From NCBI GenBank assembly GCA_949878435.1, contig CATLAK010000022.1:1-49131 (forward strand): a DNA stretch of 49,131 nucleotides, read 5' to 3'. Position 1 is the stretch's first letter, and each line of letters opens with the position of its first letter. The notes beneath the pieces were generated by a model that saw nothing but the letters and a program-made list of their open reading frames with translations, had not been told where the DNA came from and made no database searches. Source of the stretch: an uncultured Lachnospiraceae bacterium (GTDB taxonomy: Bacteria > Bacillota > Clostridia > Lachnospirales > Lachnospiraceae). The translations under genes and the position numbers were made by a program. Positions 9,239 to 17,404 of the stretch are shown here, one piece after another.

Positions 9239-10762
9239 GTGGAAAAGACAAATCGGACCTATAAAGTATTGATTGTAGAAGATGAGATTTTGGCAAGACT
9301 CGGGCTGCGCCAGCTGATTTGCTGGGAGGAGCATGATTTCCTCCTTCTGCCGGATGCAAAGGACGGAAAGGAAGCAATAAAAAGTATTTCGGAACAGCAG
9401 CCGGATATTCTGTTGCTGGATTTAAATATTCCCGATGTAGACGGTCTGCAGATTCTGGAATATATTAGGGAGCAGAACATTCAATTAAAGGTGATCGTAA
9501 TCAGCTGTATTGAAGAATTTGACGTGGTAAAAAAGGCAATGAAACTGGGCGCCTATAATTATCTTAGAAAATTTAATCTTTCCGAAGCAGAGCTGATGGA
9601 AGTTCTTGAATGCTGCAAACGGGAATTGGAGTCAGAGGCAGGACAGACCCTGCGGGCGGATGACCCGGCATTGGGGGAAATCCGTTACGAGGAGATCATC
9701 AGCCATAGCGGCAGGGACATTTTTCAAAAAGCAGGAGAATATCGTACGCTTATGTGTATTCTTGCGCAGAATCAGGAGAGAGCGGATTTCCTTTACCTGT
9801 TGGCGGACTGCGTATGTTGTTGGATGAAGGAAAGAAAATACTCCTGTCTGCGGATTCTGAAAGGAAGTCAATGCTGTTACTTTTTATCTTCCGCGTCATT
9901 TCCGGAATCTGATTTGGAGCAACTCTTGGAAAAGTTGCAGGAAAATTTCATCGGGAAAATTTACCTGGGCGTTTATGAGGAACGGATTGATGGTGTGGAA
10001 GCCTTGAATGAAGCGATGGTTAAAGCAGAGCAGGTTACAATCGTCAGTTATTATGACGAAGAAACGGGGATTTATCGCTTTCATGAAAAAATTCCGATGG
10101 CAGAGCACAGTCCAAGGGAAATTAAGCAGTTCCTGGCGGAATTAAAGCGTGCAGTGGATGCCTTTGAAGCGGAGGCGGCGGAGGACGTGGTGCGGAAGAT
10201 ATTTGCCCTCATCAGAAAGGAACCTTACATCCGGATTAATATCCTGCAGAGAATATTTATGGAAATGCTGGGCGTTTATTCTATGGCGGCACGGATGCTG
10301 AACAGGGCAATCGAGGAAGTTCTGGTCTTAGGCGATAACTGTCATTATCAGAAACTAATGATGATCAGCAGCCTCATCCGAATGGAGGCATGGTTTGTGG
10401 AATTTGGAGAGCTCTTTTTCCAGCGTTTCCTGATTGATTATAAAAGCAGCCAGTCCGATATTTTAAAGCAGGTCTTCGCCTATATCGATGCGCATATAGG
10501 CGGGCAGGTGCAGCTTTTTGAAGCCGCGAAGGATATCGGTGTGTCAGGAGCGTATTTAAGCACCGTTTTTAAGAAGGAAATGAAAATGAATTTTATTGAA
10601 TATGTGAACCGCAGGAAAGTGGACATGGCAAAGGTAATGTTGGAAGCAGGAGAGATGGTCTATGAAGTGTCGGAAAAACTTGGATATGAAAACAGTACTT
10701 ACTTCTCGAAGGTTTTTAAGCGGTATGAAGGGATTTCCCCGGATGCTTATCGAAAAAAATGA
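9239..10762 (+). CDS. AraC-type response regulator (YesN family)
   Basis: The 507-residue cytoplasmic regulator has a receiver domain (1-125) with acidic pair E14-D15 and phosphoacceptor D61 in LLLDLNIPDVDG. A long middle region follows, then two AraC helix-turn-helix motifs at the C terminus (GVSGAYLSTVFKKEMKMNF and YENSTYFSKVFKRYEGISP). The start is GTG at 9239, immediately after the kinase stop, with GCAGGAGGA 4-12 nt upstream; no ATG fits. It is the partner of the upstream YesM-type kinase and probably activates the divergent sugar operons. Confidence 0.93.
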   Translation: MEKTNRTYKVLIVEDEILARLGLRQLICWEEHDFLLLPDAKDGKEAIKSISEQQPDILLLDLNIPDVDGLQILEYIREQNIQLKVIVISCIEEFDVVKKAMKLGAYNYLRKFNLSEAELMEVLECCKRELESEAGQTLRADDPALGEIRYEEIISHSGRDIFQKAGEYRTLMCILAQNQERADFLYLLADCVCCWMKERKYSCLRILKGSQCCYFLSSASFPESDLEQLLEKLQENFIGKIYLGVYEERIDGVEALNEAMVKAEQVTIVSYYDEETGIYRFHEKIPMAEHSPREIKQFLAELKRAVDAFEAEAAEDVVRKIFALIRKEPYIRINILQRIFMEMLGVYSMAARMLNRAIEEVLVLGDNCHYQKLMMISSLIRMEAWFVEFGELFFQRFLIDYKSSQSDILKQVFAYIDAHIGGQVQLFEAAKDIGVSGAYLSTVFKKEMKMNFIEYVNRRKVDMAKVMLEAGEMVYEVSEKLGYENSTYFSKVFKRYEGISPDAYRKK

Positions 10763-10771
10763 AAAAATATC

Positions 10772-10800
10772 TTGTCAAATAGGTTCGAGTGTGATACTAT
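10772..10800 (+). promoter_or_regulatory. Sigma-A promoter of tRNA operon
   Basis: TTGTCA (10772-10777), a 17-bp spacer and TACTAT (10795-10800) form a near-consensus promoter about 70 bp before the first of five tRNA genes. Confidence 0.8.
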
Positions 10801-10872
10801 ATTGCTTGTTAAGTTACCAATTAGATGGGGCTGTAGGGATGGAAGTGAAAAACTGTTCCTGAGGGAAGATAA

Positions 10873-10944
10873 GGCTCCGTGGTCAAGCGGTTAAGACATC
10901 GCCCTTTCACGGCGGTAACACGGGTTCGATTCCCGTCGGAGTCA
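10873..10944 (+). tRNA. tRNA-Glu (TTC)
   Basis: The acceptor stem GGCTCCG pairs with CGGAGTC, the anticodon loop CTTTCAC gives TTC, and the T stem is ACGGG/CCCGT. CCA is not encoded. It is the first tRNA of the operon driven from 10772. Confidence 0.97.
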
Positions 10945-10955
10945 TTTATTTATGC

Positions 10956-11029
10956 GGACCTTTAGCTCAGTTGGTTAGAGCAACCGGCTCATAACCGGTC
11001 GGTCCTGGGTTCGAGTCCCCGAAGGTCCA
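10956..11029 (+). tRNA. tRNA-Met (CAT), elongator type
   Basis: The acceptor stem GGACCTT pairs fully with AAGGTCC, and the anticodon loop CTCATAA gives CAT. A fully paired first acceptor position argues against the initiator. The T stem CTGGG/CCCCG has one T-C mismatch at its second pair. An Ile tRNA with modified CAT is a less likely alternative. Confidence 0.92.
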
Positions 11030-11074
11030 TTCTTTCGGCTGGCATAGCCGCCGAACTATATATTTTCAAGCGTT

Positions 11075-11148
11075 GGCCCGGTGGCTCAGTTGGTTAGAGC
11101 GCCGCCCTGTCACGGCGGAGGTCGTGGGTTCGAGTCCCATCCGGGTCG
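11075..11148 (+). tRNA. tRNA-Asp (GTC)
   Basis: The acceptor stem GGCCCGG pairs with CCGGGTC, the anticodon stem is CCGCC/GGCGG with loop CTGTCAC (GTC), and the T stem is GTGGG/CCCAT. The discriminator base is G. Confidence 0.97.
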
Positions 11149-11165
11149 TGTAGAAATTTACTTTT

Positions 11166-11238
11166 GGGATCTTAGCTCAGCTGGGAGAGCATCTGCCTTA
11201 CAAGCAGAGGGTCATAGGTTCGAGCCCTATAGGTCCCA
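11166..11238 (+). tRNA. tRNA-Val (TAC)
   Basis: The acceptor stem GGGATCT pairs with AGGTCCC, the anticodon stem is TCTGC/GCAGA with loop CTTACAA (TAC), and the T stem is ATAGG/CCTAT. Confidence 0.97.
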
Positions 11239-11261
11239 CTAATCAATTTCATATTGATTAT

Positions 11262-11347
11262 GCCGGCGTGGCGGAACTGGCAGACGCACAGGACTTAAAA
11301 TCCTGCGGGACTAATCTCCCGTACCGGTTCGATTCCGGTCGCCGGCA
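11262..11347 (+). tRNA. tRNA-Leu (TAA)
   Basis: This 86-nt class II tRNA has acceptor GCCGGCG/CGCCGGC, anticodon loop ACTTAAAAT (TAA) and the long variable arm GGGACTAATCTCCC expected for Leu. Confidence 0.97.
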
Positions 11348-11355
11348 TTCCTTTG

Positions 11356-11384
11356 AAAGAGACCTAAGAACTAGGTTTCTTTTT
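11356..11384 (+). terminator. Terminator of tRNA operon
   Basis: AAAGAGACCTA pairs with TAGGTTTCTTT (11 bp, one G-T) around AGAAC and runs into a T tract. Confidence 0.8.
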
Positions 11385-11446
11385 ATGTTATACAGTAATT
11401 AGGAAGGGAAAAGCTATAGAGAAAAAGTTATATGGAGAATCAGAAT

Positions 11447-11659
11447 ATGACAATGGAACAAACCATTAAAAGAATCAATGAATTGTATCATAAATCTCAG
11501 GCGGAAGGGCTGACGGAGGAAGAGAAAGAAGAACAGCAGAGCCTTCGGCGCAGATACATTGACAGTGTAAAGGGAAACCTTAAGGGACAGTTGGAGAGCA
11601 TGTCCATCCAGAGACCAGACGGTACAATTGAAAAGGTAAAAAAAGGAGGATATAAATGA
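11447..11659 (+). CDS. DUF896 (YnzC-like) small protein
   Basis: The 70-residue protein matches the short DUF896/UPF0291 family of Firmicutes, related to B. subtilis YnzC, a small helical protein associated with the SOS response. Key segments are RINELYHKSQAEGLTEEEKEEQ and LRRRYIDSVKGNLK. The start at 11447 was chosen over an ATG 15 nt upstream because GGAG lies 9 nt before it and RINEL then falls at residue 9, as in YnzC. It overlaps the metY-like gene by ATGA, so the two are coupled. Its biochemical role is unknown. Confidence 0.8.
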   Translation: MTMEQTIKRINELYHKSQAEGLTEEEKEEQQSLRRRYIDSVKGNLKGQLESMSIQRPDGTIEKVKKGGYK

Positions 11660-12939
11660 AAGATTATAAGATGAGCACGAAATGTGTACAGGCAGGTTAT
11701 ACACCGGGAAATGGGCAGCCTCGCCAGATACCGATTATTCAGTCAACAACCTTCAAATATGATACCAGTGAGGATATGGGAAAGCTGTTCGATCTTGAGG
11801 CATCAGGATATTTTTATACCAGACTCCAAAATCCCACCAATGACTATGTTGCAGCTAAGATTGCGGAGTTGGAAGGGGGAAGTGCGGCTATGCTGACTTC
11901 TTCGGGACAGGCAGCCAATTTCTTTGCTCTTTTTAACATTTGCGAGTGCGGCAGTCATATTGTATCTTCTTCTTCCATTTATGGAGGAACCTTTAATCTG
12001 ATTTCTGTGACGATGGCAAAAATGGGGATTGAGGTTACTTTTGTTTCCCCGGATTGTACAGAAGAAGAACTTGATGCTGCTTTTAAAGAAAATACAAGGG
12101 CAGTGTTCGGCGAGTCCATTGCCAATCCGGCGCTTACCGTGCTGGATATAGAGAAGTTTGCGCGCGCAGCTCATGGGCATGGGGTTCCGCTGATTGTGGA
12201 CAACACTTTCCCCACGCCGGTAAACTGCCGTCCGATTGAATGGGGAGCGGACATCGTTACTCATTCTACAACAAAATATATGGATGGACATGGCGCGGCA
12301 GTGGGCGGTGCGATTGTGGATGCAGGAAAGTTTGACTGGATGGCACACGCCGACAAATTTCCCGGGCTTTGTACACCGGATGAGTCATATCACGGCATTA
12401 CCTATGCAGAGAAATTTGGCAGGGAGGGTGCTTTCATTACCAAGTGTACATCCCAGCTGATGCGGGACTTAGGATGTATTCAGTCTCCGCAGAATGCATA
12501 TATTTTGAATCTGGGGCTGGAATCTTTGCATGTAAGGATGCCCCGTCATGTTGAAAACGGACAGGCAGTGGCAGAGTTTTTAAGCCGTCAGCCGCAGGTA
12601 GCTTACGTGAATTATCCCGGGCTTGTAGGGGATAAATATTATGAGATTGCACAAAAGTATATGCCCAAGGGAGGGTGCGGCGTTGTCTCGTTTGAATTAA
12701 AAGGAGGACGGAAAGCGGCGGAGTCCTTTATGAAGCATTTGAAACTGGCTGCTATTGAGACCCACGTGGCGGATGCCAGAACCTGCTGTTTAAACCCGGC
12801 GACTTCCACTCACCGCCAGATGACGGAAGAACAGCTCACCGCGGCAGGTGTTCCGGCAGGGCTGGTTCGCATTTCCTGCGGTCTGGAGGACAAAGAAGAT
12901 TTGATTGCCGATTTGGCGCAGGCATTGGCGGCGATATAG
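11656..12939 (+). CDS. metY: O-acetylhomoserine sulfhydrylase-like PLP enzyme (Cys/Met metabolism)
   Basis: The 427-residue cytoplasmic enzyme belongs to the Cys/Met metabolism PLP family. Motifs are FYTRLQNPTND near residues 53-63, the cofactor-stacking SSGQAA region, the Asp of VDNTFPTP and the Schiff-base Lys at 207 in VTHSTTKYMDGHG. Length and layout fit O-acetylhomoserine aminocarboxypropyltransferase, which makes homocysteine from O-acetylhomoserine and sulfide. AAAGGAGG precedes the start. metF lies 1.7 kb downstream, consistent with methionine synthesis. Methionine gamma-lyase is a less likely alternative. Confidence 0.88.
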   Translation: MKDYKMSTKCVQAGYTPGNGQPRQIPIIQSTTFKYDTSEDMGKLFDLEASGYFYTRLQNPTNDYVAAKIAELEGGSAAMLTSSGQAANFFALFNICECGSHIVSSSSIYGGTFNLISVTMAKMGIEVTFVSPDCTEEELDAAFKENTRAVFGESIANPALTVLDIEKFARAAHGHGVPLIVDNTFPTPVNCRPIEWGADIVTHSTTKYMDGHGAAVGGAIVDAGKFDWMAHADKFPGLCTPDESYHGITYAEKFGREGAFITKCTSQLMRDLGCIQSPQNAYILNLGLESLHVRMPRHVENGQAVAEFLSRQPQVAYVNYPGLVGDKYYEIAQKYMPKGGCGVVSFELKGGRKAAESFMKHLKLAAIETHVADARTCCLNPATSTHRQMTEEQLTAAGVPAGLVRISCGLEDKEDLIADLAQALAAI

Positions 12940-12955
12940 ACTGGCGGGAGGAACC

Positions 12956-13387
12956 ATGAAAGAAATAATATGGAATTTATACAAAAAATATGAAGAGATT
13001 GTCAATTACCTGATTGTCGGAGGTATGACTACGCTGGTGAGCTGGGGGACTTATTTTGCCTGTGTGTGTACTTTCCTGGATGCAAAAAATCCAATCGAGC
13101 TGCAGATTGCCAATATTTTATCTTGGATCGCGGCTGTGGCATTTGCTTACGTAACGAATCGGAAATTTGTGTTTAAAAGTAAGGAAAAGAATATCTTTAA
13201 GGAGGCAATGCAGTTTTCGGCGTCCAGAGTATCGACGCTTGTGCTGGATATGGTGGTTATGTTCGTAATGGTGACACTGATGGGGATCCATGACGGAATC
13301 AGCAAGATTACATCGGCAGTCCTAGTTACTATTGCCAATTACATTATCAGCAAATTTTTTGTTTTTAAGAAGAAGGAAAAGGAATAA
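12956..13387 (+). CDS. GtrA family membrane protein
   Basis: The 143-residue protein has four membrane segments typical of GtrA: NYLIVGGMTTLVSWGTYF, ANILSWIAAVAFAYVTNRKFVF, a third around residues 85-105, and ITSAVLVTIANYIISKFFVF. GtrA proteins are thought to flip polyprenyl-linked sugars for cell-surface glycan modification. The start is the ATG at 12956, after GGGAGGAACC. It begins 16 bp after the metY-like gene, so it is probably cotranscribed although the functions seem unrelated. Confidence 0.88.
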   Translation: MKEIIWNLYKKYEEIVNYLIVGGMTTLVSWGTYFACVCTFLDAKNPIELQIANILSWIAAVAFAYVTNRKFVFKSKEKNIFKEAMQFSASRVSTLVLDMVVMFVMVTLMGIHDGISKITSAVLVTIANYIISKFFVFKKKEKE

Positions 13388-13426
13388 AAGTTCCTTTGCG
13401 TCCGCATACTATTTTTGGAGGTGTGG

Positions 13427-13654
13427 ATGCGAATGGATGGTAATTTTTCAGCCCTTCCTCTGGGACTTGGCATGGCACTTATGATGAACGAGCGTGCAAA
13501 GCAGGGCTATGAAAGTTTGACTGAGACAGAGAAAGAGCACATTATTTTAAGATGCAGGGATGCAAAATCCAAGGAGGAAATGGATAAGATCATTGATTCC
13601 ATGGCATCTGAGGATGGAATCAGAGATTTGTTCAAGGGACCAAGTATTGGTTAA
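13427..13654 (+). CDS. Small conserved-looking hypothetical protein
   Basis: This protein of about 75 residues is not recognised. It has a Met/Leu-rich start (FSALPLGLGMALMMNERA) followed by a charged helical region (SLTETEKEHIILRCRDAKSKEEMDKIID) and no membrane segment. The start at 13427 is chosen because GGAGGTG ends 3 nt before it; ATG 13433 is also possible. A strong terminator follows at 13700. The codon pattern and ribosome site suggest it is real. Confidence 0.65.
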   Translation: MRMDGNFSALPLGLGMALMMNERAKQGYESLTETEKEHIILRCRDAKSKEEMDKIIDSMASEDGIRDLFKGPSIG

Positions 13655-13699
13655 AACAAACAAATTTCTGGAAAAAATGAGAAGAATCAAGTATAATGA

Positions 13700-13726
13700 A
13701 GTACGAGCCTTGGGGCTCGTACTTTT
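13700..13726 (+). terminator. Rho-independent terminator
   Basis: AGTACGAGCC pairs perfectly with GGCTCGTACT (10 bp, 4-nt loop), followed by TTTT. It ends the DUF896-metY-gtrA-small protein transcript. Confidence 0.88.
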
Positions 13727-13769
13727 GCTAAAAGAAGTTTTTTGATGTAAGAAGGAGACGCTAAGTAAG

Positions 13770-14597
13770 ATGAGAATATTGGCGGCGGTAATGTCAGCGG
13801 TTATCATACTTTCCTCCGGGCAGTTAGGAACGCTGGGGAATCCAAGGAGCAGTTATGGTCTTGGAAGTGCCCAGTATTTGAGGGGGAGAAATCTGCTTTA
13901 TAGTCTGTATGTGGACACTACGGAGAGCAGCTGGAGCGGGGAAGAGAAGGAAGAGGTGCTTTCTAAATTGGAGATTGCCTCTGCTTACATAGAAGACAGC
14001 GCAAAGCGGTATCATGTGAAGACGGAGCTGGTCTGCAACTGGCAGGAAAATACAGATTTATCTGGGAGCGCCAAAGTAAAATTTCCCATCGATGACGAGG
14101 CTGATTTTGAAGACAGGTTAGATCAGGAGATTGCTTTGTGGGTGGAGAAAAAGGTGGATTATGATGCGCTTATGGAAGCGTATGACGCAGAGGGAATTGC
14201 ACTTTTGATTTTTGTCAACAATCAGGTTTCCTCGTATGCTATCGTATATGACGGTATCGATAATCCGAAGGAGAGCGTGATTTTGGCGGGAGAAGAAACA
14301 CCCGCCGCCTATGCCCATGAGATTCTGCACGTGTTTGGGGCGCATGATCTGTATAAGGGCGAGGAATACACGAAAGATGTCACAGATTATGTGAAAAAAG
14401 CCTATCCTATGGAAATCATGTACAGGGTAACGGACTTGGACGGCAAAAGATATGAGGATCGGGTGGTAAATGAGATATCACCCATTACCGCCTATCATTT
14501 GGGCTGGATTGCCTATACGGAAGAAATCGATATATTTCCTCAATTAAATAGAAAACAAAAGAGTGAAGGAAAAAATGAAAGCGAGAAAAGACAATGA
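13770..14597 (+). CDS. Secreted metzincin-like zinc metalloprotease
   Basis: The 275-residue protein starts with a hydrophobic signal or anchor (MRILAAVMSAVIILSSGQLG). Around residue 183 it carries HEILHVFGAHD, which fits the metzincin zinc motif HExxHxxGxxD with H183, E184, H187 and D193. A Met about 20 residues later (YPMEIMYR) could be the Met-turn. The C terminus is highly charged. AAGGAGAC precedes the ATG. It overlaps metF by 4 nt (ATGA), an unexpected partner. The substrate is unknown; the family assignment is by motif only. Confidence 0.75.
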   Translation: MRILAAVMSAVIILSSGQLGTLGNPRSSYGLGSAQYLRGRNLLYSLYVDTTESSWSGEEKEEVLSKLEIASAYIEDSAKRYHVKTELVCNWQENTDLSGSAKVKFPIDDEADFEDRLDQEIALWVEKKVDYDALMEAYDAEGIALLIFVNNQVSSYAIVYDGIDNPKESVILAGEETPAAYAHEILHVFGAHDLYKGEEYTKDVTDYVKKAYPMEIMYRVTDLDGKRYEDRVVNEISPITAYHLGWIAYTEEIDIFPQLNRKQKSEGKNESEKRQ

Positions 14598-15466
14598 AAG
14601 TAAGTAAGATTTTTGAAGCAAAGAAAAGCCAGGGGAAGCCGGTTCTGTCATTTGAGATTTTTCCTCCAAAGAAGGAAGAAGCGCTCAAGAACATTGACGC
14701 TACATTGGAAAGGCTGTGTGATCTTCATCCGGATTTCATCAGCGTGACTTTCGGCGCCGGGGGCAGCGCAGTGGACAACCAGACGGTGGAAATCGCGAAG
14801 AAGATCAAAAATAATTATGGCGTGGAGCCAATCGTGCATCTGACCTGCCTGCATTATGAAAGGGGAGAGATCAGTGCACTTTTAGGACAGCTGTCGGAAG
14901 CAGGAATTGAAAACGTGCTTGCCTTGAGGGGGGATGTGAATCCCAATGTTCCCATGAAGCATGATTTCAGGTATGCAAATGAACTGGTAGAATTTATCAA
15001 GAAACAGGGAGACTTTCACATCAGCGGGGCATGCTACCCGGAAACCCATTTAGAGGCGCCCGACGCAGTTACGGATATACGCAATCTAAAGAGAAAGGTG
15101 GATGCAGGCGCGTCTCATTTGGTGTCACAGCTGTTTTTTGACAATGAAGCATTTTACCGATTTTATGAAAAGACAAGAATTGCAGGAATCGATGTTCCCG
15201 TAGAGGCAGGCATTATGCCGGTCACCAACAAGGCGCAGATAGAGAGAATGGTCAACATCTGCGGTGCCACCCTTCCTAAGAAATTTGAAAAGATTCTTCA
15301 CAAGTATGAAGACAATAAGGAAGCGCTTTTTGACGCGGGAATGGCATATGCCATCAATCAGATTGTGGATCTGATTGCCAATGACGTGGATGGTATTCAT
15401 GTTTTTACCATGAACAATCCTAAAGTGGCGGGAAGAATCTGCGACGGAATACGAAACTTAATTTAG
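14594..15466 (+). CDS. metF: Methylenetetrahydrofolate reductase
   Basis: The 290-residue flavoenzyme reduces 5,10-methylene-THF to 5-methyl-THF, supplying methyl groups for methionine or feeding the acetyl-CoA pathway. The TIM-barrel signatures are clear: LSFEIFPPKKEEAL with the catalytic Glu near residue 21, ISVTFGAGGS, HLTCL, LALRGDVNP and HLVSQLFFDNEAFYRF. The start is coupled to the upstream protease gene. An SDR gene begins 12 bp downstream, so the genes from 13770 to 17143 read as one operon. Confidence 0.95.
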   Translation: MKVSKIFEAKKSQGKPVLSFEIFPPKKEEALKNIDATLERLCDLHPDFISVTFGAGGSAVDNQTVEIAKKIKNNYGVEPIVHLTCLHYERGEISALLGQLSEAGIENVLALRGDVNPNVPMKHDFRYANELVEFIKKQGDFHISGACYPETHLEAPDAVTDIRNLKRKVDAGASHLVSQLFFDNEAFYRFYEKTRIAGIDVPVEAGIMPVTNKAQIERMVNICGATLPKKFEKILHKYEDNKEALFDAGMAYAINQIVDLIANDVDGIHVFTMNNPKVAGRICDGIRNLI

Positions 15467-15478
15467 GGATATATATGT

Positions 15479-16198
15479 ATGAGGAAAAAAGTACTGATTA
15501 CAGGAGCTTCACGCGGAATTGGCGCCGAGACGGCACGCACGCTGGCAAAGGACGGATATGACTTGTTCCTGGTGTGCAGAAATTCACAAGAAGCACTTTT
15601 GCGCATCAAAAAAGAACTGGAAGGCAAATATCAGATTTCCTGTCAAACTGCACTCTGCGATGTATCGGATCCTGCACAGGTGGAAACAATGATGGAACAG
15701 GCGGGGCAGATTCATATCCTGATCAACAATGCGGCGATTTCCTATGTGGGACTTTTGACAGATATGACATTAGAACAGTGGCATCAAGTGATGAATACGA
15801 ATCTGAATGCTTTATTTTATATAAGCCGGTTTGTGATACCGCAGATGGTGCGCCGCAGAGAGGGAAAGATCATAAATGTATCTTCCGTATGGGGAAACAC
15901 AGGCGCCTCTATGGAAGTCGCTTACAGTGCGTCTAAAGGCGGTGTGAACAGTTTTACCAGGGCACTTGCCAAGGAACTGGCGCCTAGCGGCATTCAGGTG
16001 AATGCAGCAGCCTTCGGGGTAATCGATACGGATATGAATGCCTGCTTTTCCAAAGAGGAGATGGAGACGCTTAAGGAAGAAATTCCGGCAGACCGTATAG
16101 GAAGCACAAAAGAGGCGGCGGAAATGATACGTCAGATCATTAAATCCCCATCCTATCTGACGGGACAGATCATCACCATGGACGGGGGATGGAATTAG
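15479..16198 (+). CDS. SDR-family oxidoreductase (FabG-like)
   Basis: The 239-residue NAD(P)-dependent short-chain dehydrogenase has the cofactor loop TGASRGIG (8-15), NNAAISYVG, the catalytic Ser in VSSVWG and the YSASK motif (Y149, K153). It resembles 3-oxoacyl-ACP reductases, but no other fatty-acid synthesis genes are nearby, so the substrate is uncertain. It lies between metF and the thioredoxin reductase gene in one orientation with short gaps. Confidence 0.9.
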   Translation: MRKKVLITGASRGIGAETARTLAKDGYDLFLVCRNSQEALLRIKKELEGKYQISCQTALCDVSDPAQVETMMEQAGQIHILINNAAISYVGLLTDMTLEQWHQVMNTNLNALFYISRFVIPQMVRRREGKIINVSSVWGNTGASMEVAYSASKGGVNSFTRALAKELAPSGIQVNAAAFGVIDTDMNACFSKEEMETLKEEIPADRIGSTKEAAEMIRQIIKSPSYLTGQIITMDGGWN

Positions 16199-16222
16199 TT
16201 AAAGGAAAAGAATGGAGGGATT

Positions 16223-17143
16223 ATGATGTATGATGTTGTGATAATTGGATCCGGTCCTGCCGGTCTTTCTGCTTCTATTTACGCAAAGCGGGCAGGTCTT
16301 AAGGCAGTTACCTTGGAACAGAATCCTATGAGTGGCGGGCAGGTTCTGAATACTTATGAAGTGGATAATTACCCCGGGCTTTCCGGTATCGGCGGATTTG
16401 ATTTAGGGATTAAATTCAGAGAGCATGCAGATAAGCTTGCATGTGAATTTAAAGAAGCTGTTGTCCGCACCGTAAAGAAGGAGCCAGAAGGCTTTACGGT
16501 GGTTACCGAACAGGAGGAGATCAAAACGAGGACGGTGATTGCTGCCATGGGGGCGACCCACGCTAAGCTTAACATACCGGGAGAAGAAGAATTTGCAGGT
16601 ATGGGCGTATCTTACTGCGCCACCTGTGACGGTGCCTTTTTCAGAGGCAAGGTGACGGCTGTCATAGGCGGCGGGGATGTGGCTGTGGAAGACGCAGTCT
16701 TTTTATCAAGAACTTGTGAAAAGGTATATCTGATCCATAGGCGGAATGAACTGCGGGCGGCAGCCGTCTTGCAAAAGGAAGTGATGGAACTGCCTAATGT
16801 AGAAATATTATGGGATATGGTAGCGGAGCGTATTGAAGGCGACGGACAGGTGAAGGCGCTTGCTCTCAAAAATGTAAAGACGGGAGAAAAGAAGAGTCTG
16901 GCAGTAGATGGCGTTTTTGTGGCGGTAGGGATTATTCCCGCCAGCGATATCCTTAAGGATGTGACGGAGTGCGACGCAAAGGGGTATCTGGAGGCAGGGG
17001 AGGACTGTGCCCTTGATACACCGGGATTGTTTGCGGCAGGAGACGTGCGGAAGAAGAAACTGCGGCAGATTGTCACGGCGGTGGCAGACGGAGCCAATGC
17101 AGTCACTTCCATCTTGGAATACCTGCAGGGTCAGACAATGTGA
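16223..17143 (+). CDS. trxB: Thioredoxin reductase
   Basis: The 306-residue FAD enzyme has the N-terminal FAD-binding IIGSGPAGLSASIYAKRAG, the redox-active CATC (C132, C135), the NAD(P)-binding VIGGGDVAVEDAVFLS and the C-terminal FAD motif GLFAAGDVR. It passes electrons from NADPH to thioredoxin. GGAGGGATT precedes the ATG. It is last in the run from 13770, with a weak terminator about 80 bp downstream. No thioredoxin gene is adjacent. Confidence 0.93.
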   Translation: MMYDVVIIGSGPAGLSASIYAKRAGLKAVTLEQNPMSGGQVLNTYEVDNYPGLSGIGGFDLGIKFREHADKLACEFKEAVVRTVKKEPEGFTVVTEQEEIKTRTVIAAMGATHAKLNIPGEEEFAGMGVSYCATCDGAFFRGKVTAVIGGGDVAVEDAVFLSRTCEKVYLIHRRNELRAAAVLQKEVMELPNVEILWDMVAERIEGDGQVKALALKNVKTGEKKSLAVDGVFVAVGIIPASDILKDVTECDAKGYLEAGEDCALDTPGLFAAGDVRKKKLRQIVTAVADGANAVTSILEYLQGQTM

Positions 17144-17220
17144 TAATTACAAAATTGTAAAATTTGTTCCAAAAATAATTAAATAATTTTTTGTTCTGCG
17201 GAGAAGAGTCTGAAGAAGGG

Positions 17221-17246
17221 AAAAGCCTTTTTTTAGGCTCTTTTTT
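17221..17246 (+). terminator. Putative terminator after trxB
   Basis: AGCCT and AGGCT flank a T-rich loop and are followed by CTTTTTT. The stem is short but the T tract is strong. Confidence 0.6.
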
Positions 17247-17291
17247 GAATGATTCTACTAGATATAGTAATCTGGAAACTATTTCCTGCGG

Positions 17292-17320
17292 TTGACAGAT
17301 GGAGGTGCAAGTGATATATT
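17292..17320 (+). promoter_or_regulatory. Sigma-A promoter of NlpC/P60 gene
   Basis: TTGACA, a 17-bp spacer and TATATT give a near-perfect promoter 85 bp before the ATG at 17405. Confidence 0.85.
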
Positions 17321-17404
17321 TATTAACAGATGTAACAAATTTGTAATAATTCATAAGATTGATAAAAGAATTACCATAGATAAAGTGATTCAGCGGAGGT
17401 TATC

